Shown one piece after another: positions 18,477 to 27,359 of a stretch of 64,000 bases of DNA. The first letter of the stretch is position 1; each line of letters begins with the position of its first letter. This DNA comes from Nitrospirota bacterium (GTDB taxonomy: Bacteria; Nitrospirota; Thermodesulfovibrionia; Thermodesulfovibrionales; Dissulfurispiraceae). The translations under genes were made by a program, and so were the position numbers. The notes beneath the pieces were generated by a model. It did not search any database and was not told the DNA's origin. It saw only the letters and a program-made list of their open reading frames with translations. The stretch is from NCBI GenBank assembly GCA_040752355.1, contig JBFMHE010000002.1, forward strand, positions 159,277 through 223,276. Reading direction: 5' to 3'.

Positions 18477-18742
18477 CGTGATGATCTTTCCCGTGGAAGC
18501 ACATCCTGAATTATACTACAGACCCTCACAATAATTGTTGACGGGCGGCAGAGGAAAGGCCCTCGGGCGCCTGCGGAGGGGGGGCGGCCTGCGGTTGACC
18601 GGGAAACGGAAAAAGAAGTAAGCTTTCCCGCCGTATCCCCGATAATGTATACGAGGCGCCGGCAGTGCGTTATCCCCCGCCGGCCCTTCCCCGCGGCGCC
18701 CCGAGAGCGCCGTTACCAATACAACAGAGGTCGGAGAGCCCC

Positions 18743-20314
18743 GTGCAGCAGGAGAGCAGACAGAGTACCATAAAAGACGTCATCCTGGCGCGCCTTCAGC
18801 AGCACAGCGACTTCCCGGCCATGTCGAGCACCATCAGCCTGCTCAACCAGTTCAGATCGTCCGAGGAGACCTCGGTTTCGGAGTTCGCCAATGTCATCCT
18901 GCGGGACTATGCGCTCACCTCGAAGATCCTGAAGATCGTCAACAGCGTCAACTACTCGCAGTTCGGCGAGGTGACGACCATTTCGCGGGCCATCATCCTC
19001 CTCGGCTTCGAGAACATCAAGAATCTCGCACTCACCCTGATGCTCTTCGACCACATGCAGAAGAACAGCGCCCACACGGAACACCTCAATTCGATGGTGC
19101 AGTCGCTCTACAGCGCGGTGCTGGGACAGAAGATCGCCTACGGTATCAATTTCCCCGACAAGGAAGAGGCCTTCATCTGCGCCCTGTTCCACACTTTCGG
19201 CAGGATCATGGTCGCCTTCGCCCTGCCGCGCAAGATGGAGGAGATCAAAGAGATGAGCAGGGAGCGGCGCTGCACCGGCGATGCCGCGGCCCTCGCCCTC
19301 CTCGGCGCACGGTTCGAGGATATCGGCATGGCGATTGCCCGGGAGTGGCACTTCCCGCACAAGATCGTCTACAGCATGCACCGGATGCGGGGCCAGGAGA
19401 TCCTCCCCAACCCCAGCGACCTCGACAAGCTGAACAGTATCGCTACCCTCGCCAACGAGCTCGCCGCGATCCTGGCGACCAGCGCCGACCGCACGGACGC
19501 CGACCGGAAGATCGATGAGCTCCTCAAGACATTCAGGAACCACTTCGGCGAGATGAAAGACAAGGTCATGAGCTGGCTCGGCGCTTCGATTCAGGACATG
19601 ACGGAGTTTTCCGCTATCTTCGATCTCGGGATGAAGGACATCGCCTTCAACAGGCAGCTCGTAAAGTGGTCCGACACCACCGCGCCGAGCGACGCCAGGA
19701 TCGTCACCGAGCCGCCGCGCGACGACTTCATCTCCGACTCCCTGAAGACCATCGACGTCATCTTCGAGTCCGAGCGGGCCGACACCCCGGAGAGCATCTT
19801 CACCAAGGGGATCCAGGACATCAACAACTCCATACTCAGCAACTTCTCGCTGAACGACATCATCAGGATCGTGCTCGAGACCATGTACCGCGGCATGCAG
19901 CTCTCGGGAAGGTCGAAGGCGCTGTTCCTGATCAAGGACCCCCATGCCTCGCTCATGCAGATCAGGTTCGGGTTCGGCTCGGACATCGAGGAGCTGAAGA
20001 AGTGGCTCAAGATCACCTACGGCGATGCGGGCGATATCTTTACGATGGCGATCGTGAAGCAGAACGATCTCGTGGTCAAAGATATGGACGCCCCCGACAT
20101 ACGGAAGCTCCTTCCCGCATGGTACCGGAGCAGGGCGGCGGACGGCATCTTCCTCGTGCTCCTTCCCATCATCATCAATTCCAAGCCCATCGGGATGTTT
20201 TATGTCGAAGGAGAGCGGGAGGGTTTTCAGAGGATATCCGGCGGACACCTGAGCTACCTGAAAATACTTCGTGACCAGACCGTCATGGCGATCAGGCAGA
20301 AACAAGGGTACTGA
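18743..20314 (+). CDS. HDOD domain protein with C-terminal GAF-like domain
   Basis: The likely start is the GTG at 18743 (523 residues), which follows GGAGAG at a good distance; the frame extends to 18665 without a ribosome site. An HDOD domain occupies about residues 15-210 (LARLQQHSDFPAMSSTISLLNQF, then ISRAIILLGFENIKNLALTL). A C-terminal GAF-like region (about 350-515) includes the hydrophobic segment GIFLVLLPIIINSKPIGMFYVEGE. HDOD proteins lack the HD metal residues and act in signalling and motility regulation. The next two genes follow closely, so the three may form a signalling unit ending in a diguanylate cyclase. Confidence 0.85.
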   Translation: MQQESRQSTIKDVILARLQQHSDFPAMSSTISLLNQFRSSEETSVSEFANVILRDYALTSKILKIVNSVNYSQFGEVTTISRAIILLGFENIKNLALTLMLFDHMQKNSAHTEHLNSMVQSLYSAVLGQKIAYGINFPDKEEAFICALFHTFGRIMVAFALPRKMEEIKEMSRERRCTGDAAALALLGARFEDIGMAIAREWHFPHKIVYSMHRMRGQEILPNPSDLDKLNSIATLANELAAILATSADRTDADRKIDELLKTFRNHFGEMKDKVMSWLGASIQDMTEFSAIFDLGMKDIAFNRQLVKWSDTTAPSDARIVTEPPRDDFISDSLKTIDVIFESERADTPESIFTKGIQDINNSILSNFSLNDIIRIVLETMYRGMQLSGRSKALFLIKDPHASLMQIRFGFGSDIEELKKWLKITYGDAGDIFTMAIVKQNDLVVKDMDAPDIRKLLPAWYRSRAADGIFLVLLPIIINSKPIGMFYVEGEREGFQRISGGHLSYLKILRDQTVMAIRQKQGY

Positions 20315-20328
20315 GCCGCAGGGCTCCT

Positions 20329-20838
20329 ATGCAGAATCAGCGCATGGAACCGGTAGACCCCCGGCTGGCGTCGGCGGTAAAGGAAGAGATACTCAGGAAC
20401 GTCGTGAGGACGCATGCGGCGGTCATGGTCGAAGGGTGGTCCGGGACCGGAAAGACCGTCACCGCCCTCAAGTCGAGCAGCGGGATCGGGGCCGCATACT
20501 ACTACAGCGAGTCGGCCGCGAGCCCCGGCATTCCTGTCGAGCAGTACAGCGAGGGGGTCGTGAGGGTAGCCGACCTGGAGACTCTCCCGGACCTGGACGG
20601 TGCGGAGGACCGCCCGTCGGTGGTCATTGTCGACGATCTCGACGAGATGGCCGCCGGCTCGAAGAGGATGCTCGCGGCGCTGGTCGCGAAGAAGGCGGCG
20701 CATAGAAAAATCATCCTCATTACACCCGTCGCTCTGGACGAAAAGGAGCTCTTTCCGCTCATGGATGCGGTGGTCCGCTTCAAGCAGCATACCGCGGAAA
20801 TGCTGTTCACCGCACGTGACGGCCCGTCCGGGAGCTGA
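20329..20838 (+). CDS. Small P-loop ATPase-like protein of unknown function
   Basis: This 169-residue protein has a clear Walker A motif (EGWSGTGKTVTAL, about residues 35-47) and a Walker B-like strand (PSVVIVDDLDEM, about 97-108), followed by a strand ending in T (RKIILITPVALDEKE) where AAA proteins have sensor 1. The usual AAA+ lid and arginine finger are absent; the protein is about the size of a bare RecA-like core. It lies 14 bases after the HDOD gene and before the PhnD-GGDEF sensor. I cannot assign a family; a nucleotide switch partner for the HDOD protein is speculation. Confidence 0.7.
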   Translation: MQNQRMEPVDPRLASAVKEEILRNVVRTHAAVMVEGWSGTGKTVTALKSSSGIGAAYYYSESAASPGIPVEQYSEGVVRVADLETLPDLDGAEDRPSVVIVDDLDEMAAGSKRMLAALVAKKAAHRKIILITPVALDEKELFPLMDAVVRFKQHTAEMLFTARDGPSGS

Positions 20839-20910
20839 CGGAGGTTCGGCTGCAGAGGGAAACTGCCGGCCCTCTCACCGGATTGATGACGGGAAGCGCA
20901 GGAGGGCATA

Positions 20911-23007
20911 CTGTACCATTCTCGGATAAAAAGGGCTTCGGTTCCGATACGCAAGAGCGGCGCTGCGTCGGTCCTTCTCCTCGCCGCTGCGGCGGTCCTT
21001 CTTTGCACCGGGCTCCTATCGTCGCGGGCCCAGGCAGCGCGACCGGAACCGAAGCAGGAGGTCAGGATCGGAGTTCTTGCCAATAGAGGCGCGGAGAGGG
21101 CTCTGGCCATGTGGTCTCCCACCGCCGCGTATCTCTCTTCCAGGATACCGCAGCACTCGTTTGCCATCGTGCCCCTCACCTTCGATGAGGTCAAGGAAGC
21201 GGTGCGGGACCGGAAGGTCGATTTTGTCATTACCAACAGCGCCGACTATGTCTCCATGGAGACCCTGTACGGCGCCAGCAGGATTCTCACCTTGAGGAAT
21301 AGGGAGGACGGCAGCAGCTACACGCGCTTCGGCGGGGTGATCTTCACGAGAGCGGACCGTTCCGGGATCAGGGACCTTGCCGATCTTAAAGGGAAAACTT
21401 TTACGGCTGTCGGAAGGAGCTCGTTCGGCGGCTGGCTGATGGCCCAGCGCGAGCTGAAGCGCTCCGGGATCGATCCTTACCGCCACTTCGCGGCAGTGCG
21501 TTTCAGCGGAACACACGATGCGGTCGTAAAGGCGGTGCTGAGCGGCGCCGCCGACGCAGGGACCGTCCGCACCGGGATTCTCGAGCGGATGGCGAAGGAA
21601 GGACGTGTAGCGCTCCGGGACATTCGCATTCTCAACCCCCGGAGCTCCGCCGGCTTTCCCTTTCTCCACAGCACCATGCTCTACCCGGAGTGGCCGATAG
21701 CAAAGATGAAGGACACCACCGACGAGCAGGCGAAAGCGGTGGCCCTTGCCCTGCTCACCATGCGCGAAGAGAGCCCCGCAGCACGGGCGGCCGGCATCGC
21801 GGGATGGACGATCCCCCTCGACTATCAGCCTGTTCACGACTGCCTGAGAGAGCTCAAGGCCGGGCCTTATAAGGAGCTCGGAACGGTGAGTCCTGCAGAC
21901 GTGCTGCTGGCGTACTGGCACTGGTTCGCCTTCGCTGTCGCAGCGCTGGTGATCATGGCCGCTACGACGATAGCAGTGCTGAGGCTGAACCGGCAGCTGC
22001 GGAGCTCGCGGGCAGCGCTGGAGCGCACCCGGAGCACTCTCGAGCTGAGAGTGCAGGAGCGCACCGATGCCCTGGAAAAGGCGAATGCCGAGCTCCGGCA
22101 GGAAATCATCGAACGTACGCTGGCGGAGGACGCGCTCAGGAAGAGCGAGGAGCGCTACCGTGACCTCTTCGAGCATGCGGACGATCTCATCCAGTGCGTT
22201 GCTCCCGACGGAAGGTTCCAATACGTCAACGAGGCGTGGCTGAGGGCGCTCGGCTACAGGAGTGAGGAGCTCCGGGCCCTGACCATCTTCGATGTCATTC
22301 ATCCCGATTGCCATGACCACTGCAGCGAGATATTCCGGCGTATTCTCTCGGGAGAGAGCTTCAGCTCCATCGAGGTCACCTTCGTCACCAAGAGCGGTGA
22401 AACGATCATTGTCGAGGGGAGCGTCAACTGCAATCTCGACGACAATAAGCCCGTCGCGACCAGGGGGATATTCCGTGACGTTACCGAGCGGAAGATGATG
22501 GAGGCGCGGCTGAAGGAGCTTGCGGAGAGAGACCCGCTCACCAATATTCTTAACCGCAGGAAGCTCTACGACCTGCTGGACACCGAGGTCCAGCGGGCAC
22601 TGCGCTATCGCAAGCACCTCTCGCTTATCCTCTTCGATATCGACGACTTCAAAAGGGTGAATGACACCTTCGGCCACGCCGAAGGAGACATGGTGCTCAT
22701 CACCATCGCCTCCATTGTCCAGGGCGCCATACGGAAGTCGGATATCTTCGCCCGGTTCGGCGGCGAGGAGTTCATCATCCTCGCCCCGGAAACAGCCCTC
22801 GACGGAGCGTACGAGCTCGCCGATAAGGTGCGGAAAGCCGTAGAGAGTTACCTGTTCCCCCGCATAGGACGGGTGACGGTGAGCATCGGCGTGGCCGGCT
22901 ACCACGGCAACGACAGTACCGACAGCTTCATAAAGCGGGCGGATGATGCCCTCTACCGGGCGAAGGGGAGCGGGAAGAACAGGATCGTGAGCATAGCGAT
23001 TTCGTAA
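20911..23007 (+). CDS. Membrane sensor diguanylate cyclase with PhnD-type periplasmic domain, PAS and GGDEF
   Basis: The first ATG in frame (21109) lies inside the conserved N-terminal block of a PhnD-type binding domain (VRIGVLANRGAERALAMWSP), so the true start is upstream. The only well-placed candidate is CTG at 20911, five bases after a perfect AGGAGG; it yields a signal peptide (basic residues, then SVLLLAAAAVLLCTGLL, SRAQA) and 698 residues in all. Order: signal peptide, PhnD-like domain (about 50-310), transmembrane helix (FAFAVAALVIMAATTIAVL, about 335), coiled coil, PAS (about 405-525), GGDEF with intact GGEEF (about 616). It probably senses a phosphonate/phosphate-like or other small ligand and makes cyclic di-GMP. 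Confidence 0.87.
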   Translation: MYHSRIKRASVPIRKSGAASVLLLAAAAVLLCTGLLSSRAQAARPEPKQEVRIGVLANRGAERALAMWSPTAAYLSSRIPQHSFAIVPLTFDEVKEAVRDRKVDFVITNSADYVSMETLYGASRILTLRNREDGSSYTRFGGVIFTRADRSGIRDLADLKGKTFTAVGRSSFGGWLMAQRELKRSGIDPYRHFAAVRFSGTHDAVVKAVLSGAADAGTVRTGILERMAKEGRVALRDIRILNPRSSAGFPFLHSTMLYPEWPIAKMKDTTDEQAKAVALALLTMREESPAARAAGIAGWTIPLDYQPVHDCLRELKAGPYKELGTVSPADVLLAYWHWFAFAVAALVIMAATTIAVLRLNRQLRSSRAALERTRSTLELRVQERTDALEKANAELRQEIIERTLAEDALRKSEERYRDLFEHADDLIQCVAPDGRFQYVNEAWLRALGYRSEELRALTIFDVIHPDCHDHCSEIFRRILSGESFSSIEVTFVTKSGETIIVEGSVNCNLDDNKPVATRGIFRDVTERKMMEARLKELAERDPLTNILNRRKLYDLLDTEVQRALRYRKHLSLILFDIDDFKRVNDTFGHAEGDMVLITIASIVQGAIRKSDIFARFGGEEFIILAPETALDGAYELADKVRKAVESYLFPRIGRVTVSIGVAGYHGNDSTDSFIKRADDALYRAKGSGKNRIVSIAIS

Positions 23008-23087
23008 GGGACGCCCTTTCCGAACGCTGCCGCATCGCCATGATGCTCCTGTTCCGCGCGCTGTGCTTCAGTATAGTAGAATAGAAT

Positions 23088-24275
23088 ATGACCTGCTATC
23101 TTTCGCCGCACTGCGTGCTCAAATGGCTCGAAACCCCTTCCGTATACGATCTGTTCGCCGATGAGCTTTACGAGCTCGATCGAGAGGCCTTCTCGTTCCT
23201 CCAGGCCTGCGCTGCTCCCGGGGGCGGCGACGGCAGCGCCGTCGATAAGGCCTTTCTGGATTACTGCATCGGGGAAGGGATTATCGGCGCTGTGCCGTGC
23301 AGGCGCGAAAGGCCGCCGGTCAGGCCCTCTCCAGCGCCTTCGCTGCGCTATCTCGAGCTCCAGATCACCGATCGCTGCAACCTGCAATGCGGGCATTGCT
23401 ATATCGGCAGGTCCGGGGACAGGGAGCTCCCTCTCGATGCCCTAACGCGGGTTCTGGACGAATTCGAGACAGTGCAGGGCCTCCGCCTCCTCATCACCGG
23501 CGGCGAGCCGCTGCTCCACCGCAGGTTCGACGATATCAACCGGCTCCTGCCGCGCTACGCGTTCAGGAAGGTCCTCTTTACGAACGGGCTTCTTCTGGAC
23601 AGGGCGCGTATGAGGGGTCTCGCCGTCGAGGAGGTCCAGTTCAGCGTCGACGGTATGGAGCAGGGCCATGATGCGCTGCGAGGGCAGGGCGCCTACCGGA
23701 AGGTAATGCGGGCTGTCGAGGAAACGCTGGCAGAGGGGTTTTCGGTCTCGGTCGCCACCATGGTGCACCGAGGGAACCTGCATGAGTTCGATGCCATGGA
23801 AGCTCGTTTCACCGCTCTCGGCATCAAGGACTGGACCGTCGATGCTCCGTGCGCTGCGGGCTCACTGAAAGAGCATTCACTCTTGCAGGTGAGTCCCCGC
23901 GAGGCCGGCAGGTATCTCAACTACGGGTTCGGCGCGGGGCTGCACGGCGGAGGGGAGGGATTCGCCTGCGGTCTGCACCTCCTGTCGGTCCTTGCCGACG
24001 GGCGGATCGCCAAATGCGCCTTCTACGCCGATGCCCCCCTCGGCACGCTCGCCGAGGGGCTGCAGGAGTGCTGGTCCCGGCTCGTCCCGGTCAAGCTGGC
24101 GGATCTCGAGTGCGCTGCGCTCTCCTGTGCGGTCATCGAGCAGTGCAGGGGAGGATGCCGGTACCGGGCAGCGGTAACGGGCAGTGAGGACTCATATGCC
24201 GGCACAGGAGAGCGCCCTGACGCTCTCAGCATGCGGCGCGACCTCTACCGGTGTCATGCGTATGATATAATTTAG
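23088..24275 (+). CDS. Radical SAM/SPASM peptide maturase with N-terminal PqqD-like (RRE) region
   Basis: A 395-residue protein. Residues about 1-75 (YLSPHCVLKWLETPSVYDLFADELYELDREAFSFL, in part) look like a PqqD-type RiPP recognition element fused to the enzyme. The radical SAM core has the cluster motif CNLQCGHC (Cys97, 101, 104) and the GGEP motif (ITGGEPLLH). A C-terminal SPASM region (about 295-375) supplies at least six Cys for auxiliary iron-sulfur clusters (ACG, AKC, ECAALSC, EQCRGGC). This is the architecture of PqqE-like and sactipeptide/ranthipeptide maturases. The gene is followed 60 bases later by a tiny Cys-rich peptide gene, the likely substrate. No ribosome site precedes the ATG; TAGAAT boxes sit just upstream. 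Confidence 0.9.
   Translation: MTCYLSPHCVLKWLETPSVYDLFADELYELDREAFSFLQACAAPGGGDGSAVDKAFLDYCIGEGIIGAVPCRRERPPVRPSPAPSLRYLELQITDRCNLQCGHCYIGRSGDRELPLDALTRVLDEFETVQGLRLLITGGEPLLHRRFDDINRLLPRYAFRKVLFTNGLLLDRARMRGLAVEEVQFSVDGMEQGHDALRGQGAYRKVMRAVEETLAEGFSVSVATMVHRGNLHEFDAMEARFTALGIKDWTVDAPCAAGSLKEHSLLQVSPREAGRYLNYGFGAGLHGGGEGFACGLHLLSVLADGRIAKCAFYADAPLGTLAEGLQECWSRLVPVKLADLECAALSCAVIEQCRGGCRYRAAVTGSEDSYAGTGERPDALSMRRDLYRCHAYDII
24263..24271 (+). promoter_or_regulatory. Extended -10 promoter inside the end of the radical SAM gene
   Basis: TGATATAAT is a perfect extended -10 formed by the last codons of the maturase gene. Transcription would start near 24278 and reach the terminator at 24455, giving an RNA of about 180 bases that carries only the small peptide gene. 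Confidence 0.55.
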
Positions 24276-24334
24276 CTACCAGTTGCCCGGACATGAAGCC
24301 CGGGAACCGCTCCTTTGAAAGGGGGATCCGCACC

Positions 24335-24397
24335 ATGGTCATCAAGAAGGTTTCCAAAAAGGGAGCAACGACCTGCAAATGCAAGGGATCGTGCTGA
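24335..24397 (+). CDS. Candidate RiPP precursor: 20-residue Lys/Cys-rich peptide
   Basis: The ORF starts at the ATG at 24335, nine bases after AGGGGG, and encodes 20 residues: a short Lys-rich leader (MVIKKVSKKGA) and the tail TTCKCKGSC, with Cys14, Cys16 and Cys20. An in-frame ATG at 24293 would give 34 residues but has no ribosome site. It carries no similarity I recognise. Support for a real gene: good ribosome site, its own extended -10, a strong terminator directly after it, and a RiPP-type radical SAM enzyme directly upstream. The natural reading is a ribosomally made peptide modified at its Cys-rich tail; a metal-binding peptide is an alternative. Confidence 0.65.
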   Translation: MVIKKVSKKGATTCKCKGSC

Positions 24398-24426
24398 GCG
24401 CGTAGAGGCATTTTCATGCCGCAGAG

Positions 24427-24455
24427 GGGAGGCGGAGCCGCCTCCCTTTTTCTTT
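24427..24455 (+). terminator. Rho-independent terminator after the peptide gene
   Basis: GGGAGGCGG-AG-CCGCCTCCC (24427-24446) is a perfect 9-bp stem followed by TTTTTCTTT. It closes the maturase/peptide unit and separates it from the TPR gene. Confidence 0.92.
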
Positions 24456-24487
24456 AACTTTTATTTTTCATTATGCAATAATAAGCC

Positions 24488-26206
24488 ATGTCTCTATCGT
24501 ATGCAGCATCGCTCATTGCCGCGCTGCTCATGTTCAGCGCATCGTGCCTCGCCGTCCCCGCCCCGGTCTCGGGCAGAGAGGAGGGGAGTGCCTCCACCCA
24601 GAAGGCCTACCTGGAATATATGCTGGCCTATGAGGCCGAACGAGAAGAGCGGTGGGACGAGGCATTGCAGCACTACCGTGAGGCGCTTTCGCATGACCCG
24701 GAATCGCTGCACCTGAAGACCCAGCTCAGCGCGGTCCTCATCAGGCTCGGAAGAATTCCCGACGCGCGCGATGCCCTCGAAGAGCTGGTGCGCGGCAGCC
24801 GGGAGTATGTCCCTGCCCTCGTTCTGCTGGGGCATGTGTATAACACCGAGAAGCGAGTCGATGACGCAGTCCGCATCTACGAGCGGGTCATAGCGCTCGA
24901 CCCGTCGAGGGATGAAGCGCGGCTCCTCCTGGGCGCGCTCTATGTCGCGCAGGGCGCCTCGAAGAAGGCGCATGCCCTCTTCGAGGAGGTCCTGAAGAAG
25001 GACCCCGAGAATATCATGGCCCTCTATTCCGTCGCATCGATCTATATGGAGCATAAAGAATATGATCGTGCGGAGGCGCTTTTCCGGAAGATGATCGAGG
25101 TCCAGCCATCCCTGGATGTCGCCTACCTGAATGCGGGCCTCATCCGGGAGCTGAAAGGAGATATCCCGGGGGCCGAGGAGAGTTACCGGAAGGCCCTCGA
25201 AATGAACCCGAACAGCACGCTTGCCAGAGAGAAGCTGATCCAGCTCTATCTCTCACAGAAGGCCTTCGCCAAAGTGATACAGGAGCTCGAGGCCGCACGG
25301 GAGCGGCTGCCCGGCAATGTCGATATCCGTTACAAGCTCGGACTGCTCTACCTCCAGGAGGGCGCGCACGAGAAGGCCCTCTCCGAATTCACGATCGCCC
25401 TCGAAGCGCGGCCCGCGGATGTCGCCCTTATGTATTACAAGACGCTCGCTCTCGAGGAGTTGAAGCGCTATGACGAGGCGATCGTCGTGCTGAAGAGGAT
25501 CCTCTCGATCGATCCCAAGAATATCAACGCCTTCGTAAATCTCGGGTTCGTCTATACCCGCCAGAACCGCTACGAGGACGCGGCGAATATCTACGAGGAG
25601 GTGCTCAGCTTCGAAAAGGGAAAGCCCGAAATCTACGGCTACCTGGGCGCCGCCTACCTGCAGCTGAAGAACGAGAAGAAGGCGGAGGAGGTGCTCAAAG
25701 AGGGAACGCGCCTCTTCGCTGACAGCGATGACCTCTACTTCAACCTGGCCGTCCTCTACGAGAGGACGGGGAGATTCGAGGAGATGGAAGCGGCGCTGAA
25801 GCGTGTGATCGCGCTCAACCCCTCCCATGCCGACGCCCTGAATTATCTCGGCTACAGCTATGCCGACAGGGGCGTGCATCTCGACGAAGCCCTCTCCCTG
25901 ATCACGAAGGCGCTCGACCTGAAACCCGACAGCGGCTATATCATCGACAGCCTCGGCTGGGTCTACTTCAAGCTCGGGAGGCTGGACGATTCCCTGAAGA
26001 CGCTCCTGAAGGCCCTTGCCTCGGTAAAGGACGATCCCGTCCTCCATGAGCACATCGGCGATGTCTACGAAGCGATGAGGAAATACGATCAGGCTGTCGG
26101 CGCGTGGCAGGAGGCGCTGAAGTTTTCCGGCAAGGAAGAGGGGCTGAAAGAGCGCGTGGAGCTGAAGATCCGGAACACCCGCGGAAAGACGATGATCCTT
26201 CCCTGA
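24488..26206 (+). CDS. Exported tetratricopeptide repeat protein
   Basis: A 572-residue protein with an N-terminal signal sequence (AASLIAALLMFSASCLAVPAP); the SASC stretch could be a weak lipobox, so a lipoprotein is possible. The rest is an almost unbroken run of TPR units (for example ALQHYREALSHDPESLHLK, AESLITKALDLKPDS-like and DALNYLGYSYADRG), about fourteen in all, forming a scaffold. Such proteins assemble periplasmic or outer-membrane complexes. It precedes ispE by about 30 bases. No ribosome site is obvious before the ATG. The partner is unknown. Confidence 0.88.
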   Translation: MSLSYAASLIAALLMFSASCLAVPAPVSGREEGSASTQKAYLEYMLAYEAEREERWDEALQHYREALSHDPESLHLKTQLSAVLIRLGRIPDARDALEELVRGSREYVPALVLLGHVYNTEKRVDDAVRIYERVIALDPSRDEARLLLGALYVAQGASKKAHALFEEVLKKDPENIMALYSVASIYMEHKEYDRAEALFRKMIEVQPSLDVAYLNAGLIRELKGDIPGAEESYRKALEMNPNSTLAREKLIQLYLSQKAFAKVIQELEAARERLPGNVDIRYKLGLLYLQEGAHEKALSEFTIALEARPADVALMYYKTLALEELKRYDEAIVVLKRILSIDPKNINAFVNLGFVYTRQNRYEDAANIYEEVLSFEKGKPEIYGYLGAAYLQLKNEKKAEEVLKEGTRLFADSDDLYFNLAVLYERTGRFEEMEAALKRVIALNPSHADALNYLGYSYADRGVHLDEALSLITKALDLKPDSGYIIDSLGWVYFKLGRLDDSLKTLLKALASVKDDPVLHEHIGDVYEAMRKYDQAVGAWQEALKFSGKEEGLKERVELKIRNTRGKTMILP

Positions 26207-26246
26207 GGATTCCGGCAAGCGCAATGGACCCTCTTCGTTGCATCCT

Positions 26247-27146
26247 ATGCTGACGGTAAAGGCTCCTGCCAAGATAAACTGGTCGCTGCATGTCCTCACC
26301 CGGCGGGACGACGGCTATCATGCTATCCGGTCGCTGATGCACTGCGTCGGCCTCTGCGATACGCTTACGTTCAGTGATACCGGCTCCACCGGTACGATCG
26401 AGCTCGTTTCCGCCATGGAGCTTCCTCCCGAGCAGAACATCGTCTATCGCGCTGCGGAACTGCTCCGGTCGCACGCGGGAACAGACCGGGGTGCGAGGAT
26501 AACCCTCGTCAAGGAGATACCGTCCGGCGCGGGCCTCGGCGGAGGCAGCAGCGACGCTGCGGCTGCGCTGAAGGGCCTGAACGAGCTCTGGGGCCTCGGC
26601 ATGGAACGAGCGGAGCTCAAGGCCCTCGGGAGCCGGCTCGGCTCTGATGTCCCTTTTTTCTTCGATGCTCCCCTGGCCATAGCAGAGGGACGAGGCGAGC
26701 TGCTCACCCCGCTGTCCCTCTCGCGCTCCTATACGCTCCTGCTGGTAAAGCCCGCGCTCTCGGTCGAGACGGCATGGGCCTACCGGGAGCTGTCGGCATC
26801 CGCCCTCGGTAGAGGGGGCGCGATGTCGCCTGCCGAGGAATTGACAAAGGAGCGCCAGACCATTAATAATATCCAGTTAATTTATGAAGCCCTGAAATCA
26901 GGCGATAGGGCGCGCCTCGCGTCGCTCGTGCATAACGATTTTGAAGGAATTGTATTTAAACGGTATTCCGTAATCAGGGCGATCAAAGAGGGGCTCCTCG
27001 CCTGCGGTGCCCTGCCCGCTCTCATGAGCGGAAGCGGCTCAACGGTGTTCGGGCTCTTCGAGGACCGGGAGACGGCGCTCAGCGCATCCCGGCGTTTCCC
27101 TCAGCACTTTTGCAGGGTTGCCGAGACGCTGACGACAGCGTTATAG
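26247..27146 (+). CDS. ispE: 4-diphosphocytidyl-2-C-methyl-D-erythritol kinase
   Basis: A GHMP kinase of about 299 residues in the non-mevalonate isoprenoid pathway. It has the N-terminal VKAPAKINWSLHV, the ATP-binding loop PSGAGLGGGSSDAAAAL (about residues 91-107) and the C-terminal MSGSGSTVFGLF. The enzyme phosphorylates the 2-OH of CDP-methylerythritol. The ATG at 26247 (MLTVKAPAKIN) is the usual start; a TTG nine bases upstream also fits the frame. The order ispE, tRNA-Gln, prs, rplY, pth is a known arrangement in related bacteria. Confidence 0.95.
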   Translation: MLTVKAPAKINWSLHVLTRRDDGYHAIRSLMHCVGLCDTLTFSDTGSTGTIELVSAMELPPEQNIVYRAAELLRSHAGTDRGARITLVKEIPSGAGLGGGSSDAAAALKGLNELWGLGMERAELKALGSRLGSDVPFFFDAPLAIAEGRGELLTPLSLSRSYTLLLVKPALSVETAWAYRELSASALGRGGAMSPAEELTKERQTINNIQLIYEALKSGDRARLASLVHNDFEGIVFKRYSVIRAIKEGLLACGALPALMSGSGSTVFGLFEDRETALSASRRFPQHFCRVAETLTTAL

Positions 27147-27266
27147 CGTTTATAGCGTTTGTCGCGTTTATAGCGTTCATCGCGTTGAGGAGCTTATTAT
27201 AAATTACGCCATAACGCTGTACGCGACAAACGCGATAAACGCTATAAACGCTGTACGCGGTGAACG
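27135..27266. repeat. Intergenic quasi-palindrome, family B (GCGTTTATA words)
   Basis: The left arm (27137-27186) is a run of GCGTTATA, GCGTTTATA, GCGTTTGTC and GCGTTCATC words. The right arm (27207-27266) is the complementary run (ACGCGACAAACGCGATAAAC and similar). About 20 bases separate the arms. It fills most of the gap between ispE and tRNA-Gln and starts next to the ispE stop codon. A second copy of this vocabulary lies at 29183-29284. Confidence 0.8.
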
Positions 27267-27285
27267 GTCTTGATGAACGGTCTTT

Positions 27286-27357
27286 TGGGGCGTCGACAAG
27301 CGGTAAGTCAGCAGATTTTGGATCTGCCATTCCCAGGTTCGAATCCTGGCGCCCCAG
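27286..27357 (+). tRNA. tRNA-Gln (anticodon TTG)
   Basis: 72 bases. The acceptor stem is TGGGGCG/CGCCCCA with discriminator G; the anticodon stem-loop GCAGA-TTTTGGA-TCTGC gives TTG; the T arm is CCAGG-TTCGAAT-CCTGG. CCA is not encoded. It lies between two different repeat families, before prs. Confidence 0.96.
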
Positions 27358-27359
27358 TA

